Positions 21,965 to 33,090 of a stretch of 64,000 nt of DNA are shown here, piece by piece (the first letter of the stretch is position 1; every line of letters starts with the position of its first letter). The notes below the pieces were generated by a model. The model was not told the DNA's origin. It did no database searches and saw nothing but the letters and a program-made list of their open reading frames with translations. Origin of the DNA: Phoma sp. XZ068 (taxonomy: Eukaryota > Ascomycota > Dothideomycetes > Pleosporales > Didymellaceae). The DNA is taken from positions 1,116,001-1,180,000 of the forward strand of contig RBKR01000002.1 of assembly GCA_004835665.1 (NCBI GenBank). The letters run 5' to 3'. A program made the position numbers and the translations under genes.

Positions 21965-23017
21965 ATGCTGAACCAAACAGCTCTTATTGTTTCCCAAGTA
22001 GGTGGACGCGTAGAGGCAATGACACATTGGCCCGTCCCTCAACCGGGATACAAACAAGTTCAGATACGCGTTACAGTGGCAGGCCTCAATCCACATGATC
22101 AAAAAGCTCGCGATAACGGCCTTTTCATCAAAGAAGCTCTTCCAGCCGTACTCGGGCATGACATTGCTGGCGTCGTTACAGAGATCGGACCTAATGTCAT
22201 CAAGTATAAGATCGGGGATAGGATAGTTTCACAATCATACCTGGTCGGACATCATCAAAAAGCATTGCAGCAGTACGCAATTGTGGACGAGAACTTCTCA
22301 TCGAAAATTCCGAAGGGATTCAATGATCACGACGCTGCTACACTCCCCACAAATGCCCTTGCAGCGCTCATAAGTCTTTTCGATCCCAGTGGACTGGACA
22401 TTCCCGCACCCTGGAGGAAGGCAGAAGTCTCCTTTGACTACGCTGGAGCTACAATGCTCATCTTAGGTGGAGGGAGCAACTGTGGAAGATTCGGTGTCCA
22501 GTTTGCCAAAATGGCTGGCATTGGGAAGATCGTAGTTGTTGGCGGCTCTGAGGAAGAATTGAAGAGATGGGGCGCGACGCATGTTCTGGGGAGACATGGT
22601 GGCGATGAAGCAGTCATCAACCGTATCCGCGAAGTTGTCGGGGATGACCTTGTTTATGCATTTGACGCCATAAACCTGCCAGATGGCCAGCACCTCGCGA
22701 TCAGCGCACTCTCCTCTAGCAAGACCGGGAAAGTTGCTCGCCTACGCTTCTCTTCTGGGACTATTGATGAGTCAAAGATCGTTGGGAAAAAAGCGGCTGG
22801 ATATGAGATGCGTAACGTGCTCGGATTGTCACATGCGAAGCCTGATACGGCAGAGCCGTTCTGGGTTCGGTTGGAAGAGTACCTCAAAGATAGGAGTCTG
22901 GTACCGTTAAAGTACAAAATTGTAGATGGACTGGATGTTGAGAAAGTTAACGAAGTGTTGGATCAATACAGGGACGGTAAGAAGGTCATTCAGACGCATT
23001 TTGAGGTTTCCAAATGA
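21965..23017 (+). CDS. Medium-chain (zinc-type) dehydrogenase / trans-enoyl reductase-like
   Basis: Single exon, 350 residues. The GroES-like part has NPHDQKA and LGHDIAGVV; the nucleotide-binding motif GGGSNCG is near residue 167, followed by GGSEEEL. The structural-zinc cysteine cluster is absent, so it belongs to the quinone oxidoreductase/trans-enoyl reductase branch of the MDR family, which uses NADPH without metal. A non-reducing PKS needs no enoyl reductase, so a quinone or enone of the pathway is the more likely substrate. It marks the probable right edge of the cluster, since decayed genes follow. Membership of the cluster is less sure than for the genes to its left. Confidence 0.85.
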   Translation: MLNQTALIVSQVGGRVEAMTHWPVPQPGYKQVQIRVTVAGLNPHDQKARDNGLFIKEALPAVLGHDIAGVVTEIGPNVIKYKIGDRIVSQSYLVGHHQKALQQYAIVDENFSSKIPKGFNDHDAATLPTNALAALISLFDPSGLDIPAPWRKAEVSFDYAGATMLILGGGSNCGRFGVQFAKMAGIGKIVVVGGSEEELKRWGATHVLGRHGGDEAVINRIREVVGDDLVYAFDAINLPDGQHLAISALSSSKTGKVARLRFSSGTIDESKIVGKKAAGYEMRNVLGLSHAKPDTAEPFWVRLEEYLKDRSLVPLKYKIVDGLDVEKVNEVLDQYRDGKKVIQTHFEVSK

Positions 23018-23689
23018 GCAAAGTAATTAGTACACTAAAGAGAGGAATTTTTAATACTTTAGGCGAGCAAGTCATTAGGCTGATGGATGAAGTATCGTCT
23101 TGCTTGCAGTGACATGAACGGGCCGAGTCTGGAACAGTCGCACATGGATTCCCCAGGTAAGAGGAGACCCGGGTAGAGGTGTAGTGTAATCTCCGTACAC
23201 TTAGTGTGTCGGTATCAGGCTGCATTAGCTATTGCCACACCCAAGACACCCTGCGTTCGTGCATCCAAGGTTTTCTTGCAGCCTTCTACAAGATCTCCAG
23301 AACAGTCAACTTGTGCGTTTAGCCAAGGTCGCGTTTGTCTGCAAACAATGTCAGATTTAACTTATATTGCAGCGCGGCTCCGATTTGTAGTCTGTGCCCC
23401 CAGCATCGGCCATGTGAAAGCTGAGGTCCATCCTAGTGAATGCGTGCATATCCTTTCAGGTCCCCCACATGATGAGAGAAAATGTACTTGCGCGACACAA
23501 GGCTTCATTGTTACGCCTTCAAGATATTTAGAGGCAGGCTTTCGCGTTGCGTTCTACAAAGCTGTTCGTCTGTCGCTTCCCAAACAGGGCGTTAGGGGGC
23601 TACCTAGGTACCTGCCTCTTTTGCTCACCCGTCTCATCCTGCAGCATGATTGAACCACTACCAGGAATTTCCGAGCCGGACCACGACCT
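23018..23689. other. Spacer at the right border of the cluster
   Basis: No gene recognised. One ACCTAGGT octamer lies at 23602-23609. Confidence 0.45.
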
Positions 23690-25109
23690 GGGGCAGCAAC
23701 TGCATGGATAACTTTCTGCAGCATCAATGCTCGTGGCGTCTATGGTTGTACTCCGCTTCAACTGGCAATTCGTGGCGATCATTCAGAGACTATTTGCATA
23801 CATCTATCTGCTGATGAAGATCCAACTCTGAAAGACCATTTATAAGCGGCAACTTATAGTAAGCCTTCTGATGCGTTTAATGGTGCAGCATGGCTGGGAA
23901 GTCAAACCGCGCTCGCTGCAATACTTGATTTCGGACTGCAAGCGCCAGCGAGCGCTGTCTATTGGGCTTCCTCGCTCAATCACGTACAGTGTATGCGCAC
24001 GATTCTGGAACAGCTTCGCCAGGATGACTTCGTCGACATGTCCAAACCGGAGGGCCTTCTGGCTGCCTTGGAACGAGCAGCGCTGTGCTGACACCTTGAA
24101 GCCCATGAACCCATCTTGGCGCATGTCACGACCTGTCCATCAACCCTCATTACCATTACTGAGAAGAATTCCACGCTGAGCTCTGCGGTCGTCAGCGCGG
24201 CAGGCGAATTTGATTGCGATAACAGGTGACGGTGGCAGAAGAAGGTTGAGATGCAATTGCTCGTCATGCAGAAGCCCGTCATTGCTCGTGCGGACGTAAC
24301 CTTGGAATATCCCCTGGCGGGTTTAAATGCCTTCTGGGCTACCCCTGGGTCTTTCGGGTATTCTACAGACATTGTTCGTCTACACTTGGAGAGTGGGCTG
24401 CGCCTTGATAAAGTATCTGAGGACGGTCGTACGTCCCTGTTCGGCGTCATCATTCCATCTGGATTGCGAAAACGCACGCGCGGATGTCGCACAGTTTCTC
24501 CTTTCGCGCGGCGCTCAGATCGACGATCCTCCAGACAAAGGGAGATGCACGCCACTTCCATTTGCGACATGCTGTCCAGCGGCCGACTATTGGTCATCTC
24601 TGTACCTTGAAGAACAGGAATAGATTGCGAAGGTACTCCTCAATCATGGTGCAAATGTCAATGCTATTAGTTCAGACGGCCAAACAGCACTTCACCGCAT
24701 AGCATGCTTGTGTCTTGTCAACCTTGCAAGAATGTTGATTGATCACGGTGCTGATATTTCCGGTGCTATGTTAGATGGAGAAACAGTATTGCATGTGGTT
24801 TGCGACATGTACAGAGAGCCCAACACAGAAGCAACAGTCACGATCATGACCCTGCTTCTTGGTCATGGAGCTCTGCTAGAGGCCCGCGATGAGAATGGGT
24901 CTACACCATTGCACGCATCATGATATTGTGCTCATTTGGCCTTTGGTTTCAAACCTGATCTGTGTTACCTTCTCTTCGAACGTGGGGCCAATCTTTCTGC
25001 TGGGAACAATGAAGGACGCACGCCTGCGGATCTGATTGATACTACAATATGGATGTGGGACGAAAACAGTATGGTCCAAAAGAGACCTAAGCCTGAAATT
25101 AAGAGATAA
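23690..25109 (+). pseudogene. Ankyrin-repeat gene remnant
   Basis: Ankyrin repeats can be read in pieces across changing frames: GCTPLQLAIRGDH near 23745, GQTALHRIACLC near 24690, GETVLHVVCDMY near 24780, GSTPLHAS near 24900 and NNEGRTPADL near 25015. In-frame stops interrupt the series (for example at about 24090 and 24920), and frame changes separate blocks. No single start-to-stop frame exists, so the gene is dead. Ankyrin genes of this type are numerous and fast-evolving in filamentous fungi. Confidence 0.7.
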
Positions 25110-25759
25110 TACGACTCTATAACAGGGACTGGAGAAAAAAGAAGAGGATGAAGAAGATAAATCGTACTAGAACTTGAGCACTTATAGCCGCCATTGTGGT
25201 AGTTGGTTGGTGACATTCAAATTCGCCCCTTTGGCTTTCGACAGAGCCTGAATACGCTTCAGATTGCAAGTCATCTTGTACAGTTAATGAAAGCACTTTT
25301 AAGTGTTTCCACACTTTGTTTGTTGACTAAATCGCAGCGATTACTGAATTGGCAGTAGACATCGACTTTGTGTGAAGAGTCATCGCAGTTCGGCGAAGAA
25401 GAAGAGCACACGATCGTAGCCAACAAGCCCCAGGGTTCGGAAGGAAGCGTTTCAGGACATAGCAGCTCTGGCGATGAAGTTGAAGGTGTGTGGCAGCCTT
25501 ATGATGGCCTGATGCTCGCTCCGAAACAGGTTAGCCTCGCCAGGTAGCCCCTGAAACCAAGCGACAGCAGTGATGACCTGTTCAACACAGTGCTCAGATG
25601 TTCGCCGAGCGAAGCATGTATGGATCTTTTGCATCTTTGTTTGTCCCAGTTTTCAGATTAGCTAGGATTGTAAAGTATCGAGCGCGAAGAGCCACATTGT
25701 CTACGACTACGCCCAACCTTACGCCTCACTGCACACCTCAAAAGTCTGCGAATGCGCCT
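25110..25759. other. Spacer between two pseudogenes
   Basis: Only short frames without recognisable similarity. Decayed flanks of the ankyrin and DUF4246 genes may extend here. Confidence 0.4.
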
Positions 25760-27938
25760 TGCTACCCAGGACTAGGGCTACCACTATGCAAGAATAATCA
25801 GCTGGAAAATGGCGTCTTCCCCATCGGCGCTCATGGAGGCTGTCATGCTGCCACTACTGATCCACTACCGGTCCGCGAAGTCGCCATGATGAGTGTTATG
25901 GAGACACTGACGGACAAACTCGATTGGCACATCAAAGTTAATGATGGTGTGATCGTTGCGAGGTGGCGTGCTGAAGCTTTCGCCATCCCCAATCAGCACT
26001 GGTGGGACCTAGCTACCAGCGCGAAGGAAACACGTTGGGACCCAGATGGTCGCTTCAACCTCTACCCTGACGATTTGGACGTAAAGATACTGGAGGACAT
26101 CATGTCTGCCAAGACTTTTGATTGTGTAGGCTAAATTTGCAGTGGTTCAATAGGATGCTGACAGTTTATAATGCATTCAGGAACTCCGAAACAAAGCCAA
26201 ATACTTCGAACAGACTGGTATGGTGCATACGCTGGATGCACATGCAAGTGTCGTCAAGTCGGACAACCTGGTATCTCAAAGCCTACACGAGTCTTTGCTC
26301 GCCGCATTCAGAAGACTAAAGTCTGATCAAGCCAATTCTCCTGACTGACACCCAAATTCGAGTGACAAAGTTCAAAACTTAGTATATCCATCCTTGTATC
26401 CTCTCGTGTGTGGTCGCAGCAGGGTTTCCAAGACGAGCCTGTTGGAGTTGCAGACGCCATCGCGAAATGGCCTGGAAGAGGCTCCCTCATCCCTGGATAG
26501 GACGATTGGGTTCCAGATGATATTAAACGACACAATTATGGCGGTATCGGCGGTTCAACTCCACTCAACTTTTGGTCCGTGAACTATCAATGGCTACCTT
26601 CGAACGTCTCATTCCAATATGATGGCTCCGTACGATTTACCAGCTATATCAACAACCTCCATCCGACAAAGTATCCAGAGATGTATGGGGCGATAAAGCA
26701 GCTAATCGGAATTTCATTGCCGATGTGGGATCAGTGCCTCAACGTGGTTAAGCGCTACGATACATTGGATGGTCCTGGTCGAACTGAAGGAAGGCTTGGT
26801 GTTCCAAGCGATCCGGAGTATTGGCCTTCGATATATCAAACTGTAGTGCACCCTAAACTTTTGAATTGTGACGAGAACCCGTTGAATTGGACCCCTTCCG
26901 ACCCTAAAGACTGCACCAATGTTGATGTTGGTAAGATAGAACTTGAGAACTAAGGTTGGGTTGAAGATCTTGACGAAGTAGAACACCTAGCTGAGTATAA
27001 GTGGAAGATTTTGCGGAAGCCGATATTGCCAGAACCTCACTTCAAAGACGTCAACTATGAACCAACTGCAGACCAGCGACTCTTCGACAAGTTTCGTAGC
27101 GCAGGTCTCCAGGTTATTGTTATGATGGCATCTATTGAGCTCACGCCCGAGGAACCACACTCTCCTCCTGGAAGGTGGCACGTCGAAGGCCAGGTGATCG
27201 TGCACATTTGCGCCACGGCTTTGTACTACCTTGAAAGTGACAACATTACGACAAGCAGCCTCTCATTCCGGATGCAAATGTCTGCATATTTGGGCGATCA
27301 TGACACTGGCTTCAGTGTGGGACAACACGGATACCACTGGATGGAGTCTGTTTACGCTACGCACTTTGGCAGCGGTGCCGACGGTGCTTGCTTGCAGACC
27401 TATGGCAGCATGGAGACGAAGGAGAAACGCTTGCTTGCTTTTCCAAATGTTTTGTAAGCCGCTGTCCCTCTTCTTGTGCACAGCTACTGACCACAGTTCT
27501 TATAGTCAACACCGCATCTCTCCTTTTGAGTTCGCCGATCCCACAAAGCCTGGCAATCGTCAAGTCATTGCGCTATGGCTCGTGGAACCACACCAGCGCA
27601 TCATCTCTACTGCCAACGTGCCACCGTCATGGTGAGCTCAGTCATTGATGGACACAAACTCTAGTTCAAGATCTCTTGGGGTACCGACAACGGGTTTACC
27701 CCCTAAGATTACCAGCTTACTGCAGGAGCACGATGCACAGCTGCCACTAACGAGTGTAGTCAAGCTACCAGAAGAGCTCATAGCAATGGTACGAGAAAGG
27801 CTCTCCAGTGACGCACTGCCCATGAGTCTAACCGAGGCGAAAGAACACCGTTTGAAATTGATGAAAGAGAGAAGTGCTCACGTGGAAAATTCCGAGCTAG
27901 AGTGGCAACAGCATTCGTACAGCTTCTGCGAGCATTGA
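25760..27938 (+). pseudogene. DUF4246-family gene, disabled
   Basis: The order of conserved blocks fits the fungal DUF4246 family along its length: MMSVMETLTDKLDWHIKV, NLVYPSLYPLV, SYINNLHPTKYPEMY, SPPGRWHVEGQVIVHI, LAFPN/QHRISPFEFADPTKPGNRQ and a C-terminal LPMSLTEAKEHRLKLMKER. It is broken by TGA at 26346-26348 (where Trp is expected in a D-W-H-P block), TAG at 26498-26500 (again a Trp), a one-base frameshift near 26424-26430 and a stop near 26951. Two introns (about 26127-26187 and 27456-27506) still look spliceable. Both Trp-to-stop changes are G-to-A, compatible with RIP. The family's biochemical role is unknown. Confidence 0.8.
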
Positions 27939-28341
27939 CAACATGTGCCGTGAACTTCACGGATTGTTTACCACTGACACCACCAATTCATTCTATGCGT
28001 ATGTTTGCCTATTTCATGGTCATTTACAAATTGTAATTGCGCACAGGGGCTTATTAACCAAAAGACCTACCTAGGTCGAAGAGAACTGTCCGTCTCGAAG
28101 AATTGTTCGTTTCTGGTTGACCCTAAGTATCTACCATGTTGCAGCCAACATTCAGCTACCTTTTGAAATATCTCGTTTGCTGAACAAGACGCTGTGCAAC
28201 ATTTCACACCAGTGTTAAGTTCACAGGGCGCATCTCTCAGGTAACAAATGTAAGTAGTGACGATGATGATGGAAACATTTACGGCTCGCGAACCCTGCTG
28301 CGCGATCTGGACCCAATGGACATTGGATCCATACTATCGTT
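27939..28341. other. Spacer 3' of DUF4246 pseudogene and of the IDO fusion gene
   Basis: Convergent 3' ends; one ACCTAGGT octamer at 28069-28076. No coding sequence. Confidence 0.45.
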
Positions 28342-31300
28342 TTAAGACCTTGCCACATCGCTCCTTCTGTTCATATCACCTGCCATAGCACTCGCCTGAA
28401 GCCTTAACGCTCTTAGATTTCCAGTAGCACTGCGGCTCCGTGCATGCATCTTGTCCAAATCTCCAGCGTCACTAAGGCTACCAGACGTGATACCTGGTAC
28501 CGCCGCAGTCGGCCTCTGAAGCGAAAACGAATGCATCGATCGCACACGGTCACGATCAACGAGATCGGATGTACGATCTGCGGATGAAGCAATGGTCTTA
28601 GTCCGGGTGTTCATCTTTGTCATTAAGGCTGACATGGCAACAGCTGGGGATACATAAGCTGGTGTGCCTGGAATAGAGCGCGCTGAGTCGGAAGTAGCGG
28701 TATTACGACGCTGTGATAGCTGACGTGTATCATTGAGTGTTCTACTCCTGCGACGACCCATCGAATCCCTTGTCGAAGATGAAGCTGATGGCGATCGACT
28801 TGCCGAGCGACTTGATGGAGGGGTTGGCAATGCTTGGGGATTCTCAGGCAACGATCCATAGGCTTGCATCAGCTGTTGAAGATCCAAGGAGGCAGGCAGC
28901 TTGCTAAGACGTCGAATAGCTTTGTTGTTGTTCTTTAAAAACGCTGACATGGCGTTTAGCGCATGTCTTTGAGTGTGCTGCTCATAGGCGGGCGCACTAC
29001 TAGCTGTATTCATCGCTCGCGCGGCGTGCTGTTCGTTGAGACCCATGCTACGTGGTGTTACCAGCTCGGCACTATTCAGGTTCATCTCGATCTGGGAGAT
29101 GACTTGATCAAAGTCCACGCCATCAATGCGAAATGAAGGAGTCATTTGAATCAATGCCTCCCTCGTCAACACAAAGAAAGACCCATCCCAGATCTTGCGT
29201 TTGAGAATGTTCCAGCGTGCACGTGCCGGATTTCTCTCCATGTCTGGCTGGAAGACAGAATAACGTGCGAGTTTAGCGTAGAAGCCCTCCAAACGGCTAG
29301 CCATCCTTTCAAGGACTTGCATGAGGAATGTCGAGAGAGCGGAGACACGGTCGGAATCGGAAGCAGCATCAAGCTCCATGATAGTGTCAAAAGCGTCCAT
29401 ACCCGTACAAGACTCTTCTCGAATAGCTTCAAGGAACTCCATATCGTACTGAACTGATCGCTGCGCATATGCAATGATACCCTTTTCGTGGTGACGAGCA
29501 GACTCACTATTACAAGTGAACTGGCCGATCTGAGAGATCTCATTGGAGGCGGTTACTGCATCGGCAGAGCTTTTAGCACGAGCAATGATACCGAGAACAT
29601 CGGACAACTTGGTGGTGGATGACGAGTTGTTCGCCAAGGTGAAGGATATCTTCAGGTACAGTTCTTGAAGCTTGGCACCAAAGAGAGTGGCAAAGCCGCC
29701 CTGAAGCAACCGTGACTGGTAGTGATAGAACCTGCGAACGCCACCCATGTTGAAGAGGTCACCTTGAAACCAGACCAATGACGATTCCATGATCATACCA
29801 ACTTCAAAGTTCGATGCCACGACCTGTTCGGTTGCAACACGGAGATATGCCTTCCATAAGTCGTAAAGCATGCTTAGATCCTCAGAGTGGTAGGCGGGCT
29901 TTGGTGTTAGCTCGCCAATATAGTACTTGGTCAAAAGCGATGAAACCTCTGGGTTGTTAGTGTGAGCCAGAAGATCGAAAGATTTCGTGCAATCGACGCC
30001 ACCATTGGATTTGATGATGTTGGTGCCTCCGGGGTGCATCGCACAGAACTCCGTGCTATGTCAATTATTAGCGTTGAAGATTGACAAATGCTACCAGAAG
30101 GCACTTACACATCGTAGACTTTTCCATGTACACCAATCCAAACACGCGAATCCTTGGTGTGGCCGGTGTGAATAGCGAGCTGCGAAAGCGGTATAGTTGG
30201 CTGGTTGCAGGGCAGAGGCTTAGGTGTCATGAACACATCAAGCATAAAGCGTCTTTCAGCGAAAGCGGTGTTCAGAATTGTTTCAGCAGTTTCCATGGTG
30301 GGTGATCGGTGGTTGTAAAGCGCCTTGCGGATACCAGACATGACGGAATCGAAGACACCGACAGAACCACATACATAAAGATAGCCTCCAATTCCGCCTT
30401 GCTTCTACAACCCAGATGTCAGCTCATGGCAGCATATGTGATGCGGAGGGTACTTGCCTTTGACATTACCAGGTCGCAGATTGACTGCCCTTGTTCAAGA
30501 ATCAGGCCATCGATGTATCGAGGTGGGATGTCTTTCTCCACAAGGTCGCGCGATGCCGGATCGTACACGAGGCCATTCGAGTCCCGTGAAAATGCAGTAT
30601 GGACCTCCATTAGCCCCTCGTTAACATATTGACGCAACTCGGCTTCGTAGCAGAACTTTTGCCTAGACTGCACGCCAAGGTACAAGACCGTCTTGCCCCA
30701 TGTACTGCCACAACGTGCTTGCCAGAAGCTTCGCATGGGCGCAATTCCGCTACCACCAGCGAACAAGGCCACTGGTGAAGTGTCGTCATGCGGGAGCTGA
30801 AACGCAAAAGGCCTTGACACGCCAATGAGTATGTCTTCGTCGTCAAGTACATCCATCTCTTCAGCGACAGGTGGATTTAAGAAGCCGCTGCTCACACCAT
30901 GTCGTACAACCTTGTTTGCACCGGCGAACGTCGGACACAATCCGTAGTCTGACCGAGAGATTGTTAAGTCCACAGTACTAGGAAGAAGCTCGTCTGAAAA
31001 GTTCGAGATACTGTAGGTCCTCGGAACCTCGACCGACACAAGGTCAGCTAGCCAAGACAGGTTGCCCGAAAGACTGAATGCCTGATCCCATACCCGAGAC
31101 GAGGTGTCATTCACAGCTGCTTGTAGAAGGTCACCAAGCGAAGCTCGCACAGGCCACTCATCAGTGGCGAGTACTTGGAGCACGGCGTGTGATGACGCGC
31201 GCAACATGGTATGTAGCTTAGTAGCGAGATCTTTTGTGATAGGCGCTAGATGGCCTTTGCGCAGTATGTCGATGACGTTCAACTGGGGGCGAGTTGTGTG

Positions 31301-33090
31301 AGAGATGGAACCTATGTGATCCGCGTATCGTGTCCAGGTACGGTCCAGTGCAACAGGGTCCTCAAGCATAGCGTCCAGACCGAGCGCAGCTGCTACCTTT
31401 GCGCATTCGGTCCAACTATTCATGGGCATGACAGCCAGGCGATCGCCAGGTTGAAATGTGACACCAGTCTCTTGGATGTCTAGAGTGACCATGGCGATGG
31501 ACCGCTTGGGGTCAGTATCGACGAAGTTTCGGCTAAGGATGCGGCCTCGATATCGGCATTCTTCAAACGTGCCACGCATCTCGTGAGGCTCAATATCGCG
31601 CTGACCACGAAATGGCTCGAGGCGCTCTTTCATGGCCTCAGAGAACTCCCTGTGTGTTTGCTCCCAGGGTCGCATTGCGTCCGTAGCTCCAGATGCACCA
31701 TTTGTTTCAGTTCGACCCGACTTGCCAGCACATTCGAGGAGCTGATAGAAGTTAGACAGGCAGAACATACGATAGGATGTGTACAAAGTACTTACCCCGA
31801 ACACTTTGTATCGATGCGCGCCCATGAAGCCTCTCTCACCGGTATATGCCTCGACTACGCCATCAAGTACACCCATCAGTCTAGCATCGCCCGAGGCCTT
31901 CACGTATTGTGGTATCGGATAATGGTACTCGATTGACGCAATGAAAGCGCGCAGGTTAGATGGTAGCCACGCTCGAAGATGCACTCCTTCCGCTCCTAAG
32001 AAGCTGTCATACTTTTTCCGGCCGAGAAAAGCGTCCATGACTAGGTACCTGAGAATGTATCAGTAATCGTGTTTTAGCATGGAGTACTGCGATTAGCTTA
32101 CGGTGGGAATTGAAGCCCAGAAGTAGCCGGACATCGCTTTGACAATGGTGCTGAGAATTTGGCCCAGCGCACCCATTCCGTGGGGGAGACATAGTTCTCA
32201 CCCGACCGATCGTTGGGCGAGATGGTATTGAAAGCGGTAGGCATCCGTTCAAGAATCTCCTTTAGCCGTATGAGTTCGCGAAGGAGCCCTTCGTTGTTAC
32301 GGTTCATGACGTGTTCCTGGCAAGCAGCGATGGCATCAGGGCCGTGCTGAAAACTGGCCGATGTGTCCGCACAGCCCTTGAGGAAGGCATTCTCAGCACT
32401 ATCCCCAAACATGCCCCATCGCAACCGAGTATTGTCGAACCGACCAACATAGGGATACTTGGACTGTGGGTCAACATAGTCGACGTTAAACGATGACTGG
32501 TCGAAGAATGTAAGATGAGGAATCGAGCGACCCATACGAATGCAGATCTGAACATATGCTAGGCCAATGCTGCGAGGTATGTTCTTGACCTCGTCTCCAA
32601 GGTCATCGCACATGGGAACGCCCTTTAGCTTGAGAGGCTTCGCGGCTACGTTGATGCCTTCGTTGCCGTCGTGTCGCTCCTCATACCGATATATCGAGCA
32701 CAACATACCCAGAGCGACGAGCGCAGCCCAGAGAGCTTTGTCCGGGATCACATCGGCTGTGCCCTCGACTATCGGTAGAGCTGCGACAGACACCCGTACT
32801 CGACCGCGAGCAATACAGCCTGGCATCCTTTCACACAGGTCCATCCATACTCGCCCTGGGGAATTTCGCAGCGCGCCAGTGGCCTCATTCGTGTCCGGTG
32901 GCTGGAAGCCGTACTCTGTGCTCAGGTATCCATCTCGCCACCCGGTGGAAGGGCCAACCTCTTCTGCACGGAGAATGACTTGACGAGCGGGTGCGCCAAG
33001 GGCCACAGCTAACAAATCTCTTTCGTCTAGATTTAGAGTGTCGAGGCTCTTGACTCCTCTAGCATTCTGTATCTCTTTGATCTCTGCCAT
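28342..33090 (-). CDS. IDO-like haem domain fused to FAD/NADPH reductase and cytochrome b5
   Basis: Five exons (33090-32102, 32048-31796, 31741-30458, 30404-30109, 30055-28342) join in frame to 1511 residues. Residues 1-460 match the indoleamine 2,3-dioxygenase fold: LRAWLPSNLRAFIASIE, proximal His 408 in GAHRYKVFG and the GASGATD loop. Residues 465-930 are the FAD/NADPH part of a P450-reductase-like protein: RTYSISN (655), HGVSSGF (695), GGSGIAPMR (743), YLGVQSR (768) and YLYVCGS (850). There is no flavodoxin (FMN) domain. Cytochrome b5 follows with HPGG (His 948) and a second haem His at 972. A helical region of unknown family and a Ser/Arg/Thr-rich tail of about 200 residues end the protein. 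Exon 3 ends at a GC donor (AG then gcaagt). The likely electron path is NADPH to FAD to b5 to haem, by inference. The substrate is unknown; tryptophan or another indole is only a guess. The start is the first in-frame ATG; a further upstream exon cannot be excluded. Confidence 0.9.
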
